Shown here in pieces: positions 58,246 to 64,000 of a DNA stretch of 64,000 bases. The stretch covers positions 1 through 64,000 of the forward strand of contig NJFT01000003.1 of the NCBI GenBank assembly GCA_002221725.1, in the 5' to 3' direction. The notes under the pieces are model-generated. The model was given only the letters and a program-made list of their open reading frames with translations, did not search any database and was not told the origin of the DNA. Source of the DNA: Scedosporium boydii (taxonomy: Eukaryota; Ascomycota; Sordariomycetes; Microascales; Microascaceae). The translations under genes and the position numbers were made by a program. Numbering within the stretch: the stretch's first letter is position 1; every line of letters starts with the position of its first letter.

Positions 58246-59063
58246 TGTAGTAGCCCCTGTTGGCCACCGCTGCCGGCAGCAGCAAAAAACCCACCCATGT
58301 ACGAAGTACTGCGTCCTTGTAAGTCCCGGAGTTCCACATCTCGATTCAACGACGTGCAGCCAAACTACCAATTTCCAATGCAAGCCGTTAAATTACCACT
58401 TTGACGGGAAGAAAAAAAAAAACTCAACGCCTTTTAGACAATGCACAACGACCCGATTGTTAAACATAATGGAAAAGAAACCACCCTTCGGGTTTATGTT
58501 ATTCATGATAACGAATTGAAGTAAGAAGACTCAAGAAAAAAGAGACAAAGAAACGTTGGTATCATAATTCCCAGAAGCTCTTTTCCGTAAATTCCATAAA
58601 ACCCTTCCAGAAGCTCAATGATGATGCTCCCCTCGAAAAGAAAACGCCAATTGCAGAAACACCCCCAAAAGACAGAATAGAATGTACAAACAAACTCCTG
58701 TGATCCTAGCCGTGCTATGTGAACCACATAAAAGTAAACGAAGAAAAAGAAGAAACTCCAGTATCCGATGTGTACTTCCCCTAGCACCCCAATATTATGT
58801 ACCACTCTCGTCGAAAAGAATCAATACTCCAAAAGGTTGTTTTCGCGCGCCGAATGTTCTGTTCTGTCCCGTCCAGCCGCATCACATCTGCCCCCCCAAA
58901 CACTTCTCAAATATCCAGCTCCGAGACGTTGAGGGTGTCCCTAATCCAAGCAGTGTAGAAGAAGAAATAGAAGAGTCGAGTTGGTTGTAAGAAAAACAAA
59001 GAAAATAAATCATATCGTATCAGGGGGGTTGGGGGGTAGGAAAAAAGCCAGTCGTGTTAGCTT

Positions 59064-60287
59064 TTAGCCCGCCCTGATACTTCTCCTCCTCGACATCGAC
59101 AAGCCCGCCAAAAGTCTGCTCCTCTTCTCAGGCGGTATCGACGAAACCGGCGAAGTGATCCCGGGGCTCGGCGGCACGTTCGCCGCGTTCCTCTTCGCGT
59201 TCTTGATGATTTCGCGGTACGTCACCGGCATGGTGCTTGTCCTCGACGCGGGACTCAGCGGCGTAATGGGAGTTGTCGGCGTCTTCAGCGTGTCCATCTC
59301 TTCCTCCTTTTGCGAGGGGCTCTGAATCGAAGGAGACGACGAACACGTGCGGTCGAGCCGAGTGAGGGAAGAGTTGGAGAAGTTGGTCTTCAGGAGCGGC
59401 CGGCTTCGCTTCTTGACCAGGGTCCCTAGTGTCTTCTTGAGGACAGACGTAGAGGATCTGGGGTTGGTGTGGTGGCTGGTGCCGGCTTCGACGGTTTCCG
59501 CAGAGGGTGCGTTCGCGTAGGGATCGGTGTCGAGGAAGGCCGGTTGGCTGCCGTTGCTGTGGAGGGCTAGGCTGGTGGAGCGTGGGGGATGCGATGTAGT
59601 GATGGATAGTCTTCGGGAAAAGAGGAGATTTGGTGTTGAGGAGCGAGAGGCCGTGGTGCTAGGCGTGGCTGACCTTTTCGTCGTAGTAGTGGTGATTTGC
59701 ACGATAGTAGGCTTCCCCGAAAAAACAACTGCCACCGCCTTTGCAATGTCCTCGTAGCTTCTCTTCCTGCTATTGTTGCTGCCGCTACCGCTCTCTGTCG
59801 TCGATGTCGCCGTCTTCGTTGTAGTAGCGTCTGCCTCCTCGTGGTCACTAGCCGAGTCAAAGTCATAGTCTGAGAAATCGTCAGCCGAAGACGACGCGTC
59901 CTCCTCCGAGGACAGGTAGACTTCATGCGGTGCCGTTGTCCGGGCGAGTGTGGTGGGCTCGTTGGCAACGGGGTCCAGTTTGAGGGTTAAGGCGTCGAGG
60001 ACTCTGGAGGCGCGGAGGGAGGACTTTTGGGGGAGGGCGGGAGGGGGAGAGGACGCCTGTTGCTGGGCCTCGGCGGGAGACTGTTTCGTTGTGGTGGGAT
60101 TCATCATGGTGTCGTCGTCGGAGGTGGAAGGGCAGAGTTCGCGGAACATGGATTCGTCAAAGCTCTCGCGGGCGTACATGGGTTTGGGAGCTCCGGGGAG
60201 GGAGTCTCTGTAATTTATTGTTCGATTGGATTCGGGCTCCATTGTTGTAGGGTCTGGTTGAATAGGTAAATTGTCCACAATAGACAT
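59064..60287 (-). CDS. Hypothetical Ser/Thr-rich protein, unrecognised
   Basis: A single frame of 407 residues starting at MSIVDNLPIQPDP. The frame stays open 65 codons further upstream, but that extension is Pro/Thr/Ser-rich and leader-like. The body is Ser/Thr-rich and probably disordered, with an acidic stretch (YLSSEEDASSSADDFSDYDF), a basic RKRSYEDIAKAV segment that may be a short helix, and many Ser-Pro and Thr-Pro sites suggesting phosphorylation. The C-terminus has a possibly ordered patch (PVTYREIIKNAKRNAANVPP) and ends SMSRRRSIRAG. No enzyme motif, signal peptide or membrane helix is seen. I do not recognise it. Clear codon bias and sustained composition argue that it is a real gene. 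No intron is needed. Confidence 0.68.
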   Translation of the reverse strand: MSIVDNLPIQPDPTTMEPESNRTINYRDSLPGAPKPMYARESFDESMFRELCPSTSDDDTMMNPTTTKQSPAEAQQQASSPPPALPQKSSLRASRVLDALTLKLDPVANEPTTLARTTAPHEVYLSSEEDASSSADDFSDYDFDSASDHEEADATTTKTATSTTESGSGSNNSRKRSYEDIAKAVAVVFSGKPTIVQITTTTTKRSATPSTTASRSSTPNLLFSRRLSITTSHPPRSTSLALHSNGSQPAFLDTDPYANAPSAETVEAGTSHHTNPRSSTSVLKKTLGTLVKKRSRPLLKTNFSNSSLTRLDRTCSSSPSIQSPSQKEEEMDTLKTPTTPITPLSPASRTSTMPVTYREIIKNAKRNAANVPPSPGITSPVSSIPPEKRSRLLAGLSMSRRRSIRAG

Positions 60288-63200
60288 GATTTGTGGAGAA
60301 GGAGAATAAGGTGCGAGTGGGAAACCCAAGTTAAATAAAGAAGATTGAAAAGGAAAAAAGGTAAAGATCCTAGGTGTCAGGAGTGCTGCTAGTGTGTATA
60401 GGATCGAGGAGACGGGAGTGAGTGATGTTCGATGTTCGGGAGTCGTCGTTCGTGGCGGTAACCTCGACGTCTCAAAACACACCTTCCGGTAGTTTCGTTA
60501 GATAAAGAGTGCGAGAGGAGAGACCTTTTCTTTTTGGTCCCTTTCTGTTCCCTTCTTGCTGTTCGTCTGCTGTATGAAGAGGGACAGAGAGTTTGGATGG
60601 TGCGGATAGCCAGTCGAAGGGGGGTGGGCTGGGCAGAACGGATATATGAAGAGAAGAGCAGGACCCTTCTTGTAAACCGCACTACTTGTGCATGTCGTGT
60701 ACCTTTGTACCCTTACCCTTTCCTTTCCTTATCCTTGGGCTCACTTTCTCGACCCTGCCAGTTCCCACTTCCCAGACAGGGTGCGGGTCGAATTTGGGGT
60801 GTGACGATGCCGGTTGAGGGTGTGGATTGGGGGTGTGGGTGTGGGGCCATGTTAGAATTCACACCCCCTTGGCTGGTCTCTGGTCTCTGCCACCACCCCT
60901 CGTCACACCCTCTTTCCACTTTGTCAAGACACAAGAGGAACACCATGGACCAGCGCCAGGTACCTATGTTACTGTGTTCCTTAGTAAAGGACACTGTATA
61001 CAGGGGGACTAATCCTTTTTTTGTCTGGGTCGACTTGGTCATCTTAGTCAATGTGTGACCACTTGTTCGGGCAGAGCGCACTTCGCTTGCCAGTCCTGTG
61101 CTGCATTCGTGCTCTTGGAGCTGTGCACTAAAACGATTTTAGTGACCAATTACCACATGGGCACTCTGACGCCGGCCAGAAAAACTGCACACAAGACCAC
61201 CTGTTTCATGTAAAACACGAGATCAATGGTCGGCCTTGCAGAAGGGAGGCGCGTAGCAGTCAAGCGACGACGAACAATGAATGGATCAAGATCGAATCGA
61301 GGCACACCAGGACGAACCGATGGCCCATTCACGATTCATCCATTGGATTCTCATCGACTTCCCATCATTGGCTTTGTGCTAAGTTTCGCTTTATCCCAAG
61401 CCTGGTCTGCTGCACAACATCAATCATTTCTCGTACACTCGTACGGAGTACTCTGTTGTTTACACAGTAAACCTCCTGGCGAGAGATTTGAGCCTTTTAC
61501 TGTCTATTTGTCCCCGCTGGGTAACTCTCGTGTGATTTTTATGACCTTATTTTCCCTGTTTTTCCTTCCTCTTGAGGCAACTTGGTAAAATGAGCAAGAA
61601 CGCCATGTGCTCGAAATGGCCTCTGCGCCTGTGGAGATGATTAAAAAACGAGGAAAAAGGGAACATGGAACAGGGACGAAAAGGGAACAGAAAAGGGCCC
61701 CAGTCATGCACGAGTCCACAGCAACGGGTCCCCGTCAGTGTGTCCCCCGTCTGCCCCCGTCAGTGCTCATCATATCCTCAACTGACTCGGTAGCCGAAAT
61801 GAGGGTTTGCAAGCCTCAAATCTCCCCAAGAAGGGAAATCTCTCGTGTTAATACCTTGTGCCCCCTGGGTTCTTTTCATTTTTCGATGTGAACCTGGGCA
61901 ACTCCACTTGTTGACGGAGAGACTATTCCCGATCCAATGTCGCCAGAACGGCGAAGGATTCTAGTGAATAGGATGGAATGAAACGAGCACCTCATTCCAT
62001 TTGGCCCTAATGCAGGCAAGGCATTCTCGACCTAGTGTAGCCAGGCAAACTGCCGGCGTGACTATCGTGATGTTCTAGTTTACTCCAAGAATAGTAATGG
62101 GTCAATTGATAATTTTGAGATCGACTATCGTTGAGACTATCGGATATGTGCTTTACTATGAAAAAGATGGTCCCCGATTCCGGTCCTGCGAGAACCTCGA
62201 ACTTCGTCTCCAGCTCCCTCGGCTGTTCCTTTTTGTTTCTTTTTTTTCCCATAGCTGACGATGTGAACATGCCCTGGCGGTGGTGTCAGCGGAGCTGGCT
62301 TCAATCCTTCGGCCCGGCACATCCAGAATGATGCCGAGCATGTCGATTGAAGGACCTTGCGGGAATTCACCACGGGCTCTTCACCGGCAGCGAGTTCATT
62401 GGAGTCAAAGTGGCGTCCATCTTGATTCTTTACTAAGAATTCTTGTCGCTGAGCTAAGAAAGCTGACTGGTTGACCTGGATAAGCCCCTCTGTCGCACTA
62501 TCAGCCTCTTGTTACAGAACGACCGACTCACGAGGCATCCACGATCCCCTTCAACGGAGGGAACCTTTGAAGCTCTTTTCAAATCCATATCGTCGGCGTC
62601 TAGGAGAAAGAAAAACAACCTACACTGTACATGGTATACAATCTCGAGTCTTGCAAGTGACCAAATATCTACGAGAGGGGGAAAAAAGCTTTGGGCGCCC
62701 ATCCTCTTCCCCAACTAGGCGTTGGCGCTTTCTGCGGCATGAATGACCACCATTTAGATGCTCATGCGAACCTCCCTCATCGTTGATCTCAACCAGTCAC
62801 ATACACCAAACCTGCTCTTTGCCCCTTGTCCTCTCCCTCCTTCAAACCCCCCTCAGTCTTCCCGTTTAACCAAGGCTCGCCTCCTTATCCTTGGGAGAAG
62901 GGTAATACTCTTAATACTCTTTGAATACCTGGGCCTCGGGACTGGAATAAAAAGAATTGATGAATTTTTTTTTCTTCTTCTTTCGCGAGAATAAATTAAT
63001 CTAGAAGAGGGACAAGGTGTTCTAGAGAGTCGGATGGACGAAGATCTAACACGCATCGCCGCCGCCCCGAATGATTTGTAAATCTTGGATCAATGCTACC
63101 AAGTAGTGTATGTAGATATCTCCGGGCCAAGGGACACCCCGCCGACCGACGATCCTCGGAGGATTCAAAGTCGCAAGGTCCAGCTCGAGGAAAGAAGCAA

Positions 63201-64000
63201 AGGCATGAACGAGTGTGCAAATGCGGAAGAGGGAAAATCTATTCCCTACCGGGATGCGTGGCTTCAAGGCTGAACTGGGACTGATCGTCGAAGTAGATAG
63301 AGTGAAAATGCCGATCGTCCAGGTACGGTGGGTCTTGAGGATGCAACGATTGAGGTCTTTTCTTCGTCTCCTGGTTTCTTTTTTTCCATCCTCTTCAAAC
63401 GTATCTTTTTTGCCATCCCGTTTGACTAGAAACGAGTTAAAGGTGCGGGAAAAGAGAACTCGAAACTCTTCGGTGTAGTGCAACCCATTATCGAATCCAC
63501 AGGCCAATAACAAGATGGCATTCCAACTTGGCTCCCAATGTCAACTTTAAAGCTTCAGAGAAATCGACTGTTCCAGGGCTAGCCAGCGTCATGTCCGTCC
63601 CCCTTCTTCACTATCAATGAGGGGTAGCAGCCAACCACGACGTAGAGATGTAGAGACGAGTCCCTGCATCCTGCAAGCAAGGTGACATCCATTAATGTGG
63701 ACTCTCCAAGCGAGATGCCCAAAGACATTCATGAGCGTTTTGAAGAAGACAAATGCACCTTGTCAAGAGAAAATAGAGGAACCTGAAAAAAAGCTGCGAA
63801 ATGCACGACATATCGTTGACGGACACCCGGGGCTATCAGATCTCGACGAGTTGCCGTCGCCTCGACTTGCATTGTAAGGAAATTACTACACCTTCTTCTC
63901 GACGATGCGAGCGATATGTTGGAGTAAGGAAAGCAGGTCCAAGCTGGATCACGGGAACCTCAGCGTCGTGCTGATCCCGAATAATATTCCTCTATCCATT
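60288..64000. other. Terminal region without a recognisable gene
   Basis: The promoter of the hypothetical gene lies just above 60288. Beyond it I see short open frames with no known motif. The longest, on the minus strand at 63046-63513, is unconvincing: basic and Phe/Ser-rich without domain features. A GTACGGAGTACT word lies at 61441-61452. A gene whose other exons lie beyond the window edge cannot be excluded near 63-64 kb. Confidence 0.5.

Larger units (their letters stand above)
50706..59063. other. 8.4-kb region without a recognisable gene
   Basis: The elongase 3' flank begins it. An unusual stop-free frame runs from ATG 50819 to 51841 (340 codons), but its product is mostly polypurine- or polypyrimidine-encoded low-complexity sequence and matches nothing I know. 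A minus-strand frame at about 51997-52254 is Ser/Thr/Pro-rich and also unrecognised. Other contents are a G-run (53973-54000), a TCA repeat (54899-54928), an A-run (56517-56550) and many TACTTCGTA-type words between 55.6 and 58.3 kb. No transposase, reverse transcriptase or tRNA was found. Confidence 0.55.

Noticed and set aside
63046..63513. A 155-codon minus-strand open frame
   Set aside because: Composition is low in complexity, no domain is visible, and codon use differs from the real genes.

Overview
The window is nuclear DNA of a filamentous ascomycete (Pezizomycotina, most likely Sordariomycetes). The reasons are short spliceosomal introns (about 50-200 nt, GTAAGT-type donors, CTAAC-type branch sites), multi-exon genes on both strands, long pyrimidine-rich leaders, and gene families that occur together in such fungi (an NRP1/Arp-type RNA-binding protein, a chromodomain protein with an HDA2/3-type C-terminus, Pmp3, Cox6, Mau2/Scc4). 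No operons, rRNA, CRISPR array, phage or complete transposon is visible.

Layout. 1-10 kb: a secreted ferritin-like protein (+), a 2-oxoglutarate/Fe(II) oxygenase (-), MKT1 (-) and PMP3 (-). 9.9-14.8 kb: a gene-free block rich in GTAC and TACTTCGTA words. 14.8-27 kb: NRP1 (+), HAT2 (-) and XRN1 (+); HAT2 and XRN1 diverge from a shared 1.2-kb promoter. 28-38.3 kb, all minus: signal peptidase subunit SPC3, a small cysteine-rich secreted protein with a reading-frame break, PET127 and the cohesin loader SCC4/MAU2. 39.9-50.7 kb: a chromodomain/HDA2-3 protein (+) diverging from SCC4, COX6 (-) and a fatty-acid elongase (+). 50.7-59 kb: an 8.4-kb stretch with no recognisable gene, with long homopolymers and palindromes. 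59-60.3 kb: an unrecognised Ser/Thr-rich protein (-). 60.3-64 kb: nothing recognised.

Most genes are housekeeping. Several concern RNA fate (MKT1, NRP1, XRN1, PET127) and several chromatin (HAT2, SCC4, chromodomain/HDA2-3), but nothing in the sequence shows that they act as one system. I did not find a clear new multi-gene system. The least explained signals are a family of short palindromic words (TACTTCGTA) scattered through the intergenic DNA and often paired into hairpins, a duplicated hairpin with identical spacing at 12.3-12.5 kb, a stop-free 3n intron in the chromodomain gene, a frame break in a secreted-protein gene, and splice-site oddities in HAT2 and PMP3. Exon boundaries were read by eye from splice consensus and frame continuity; I had no transcript data or database search.
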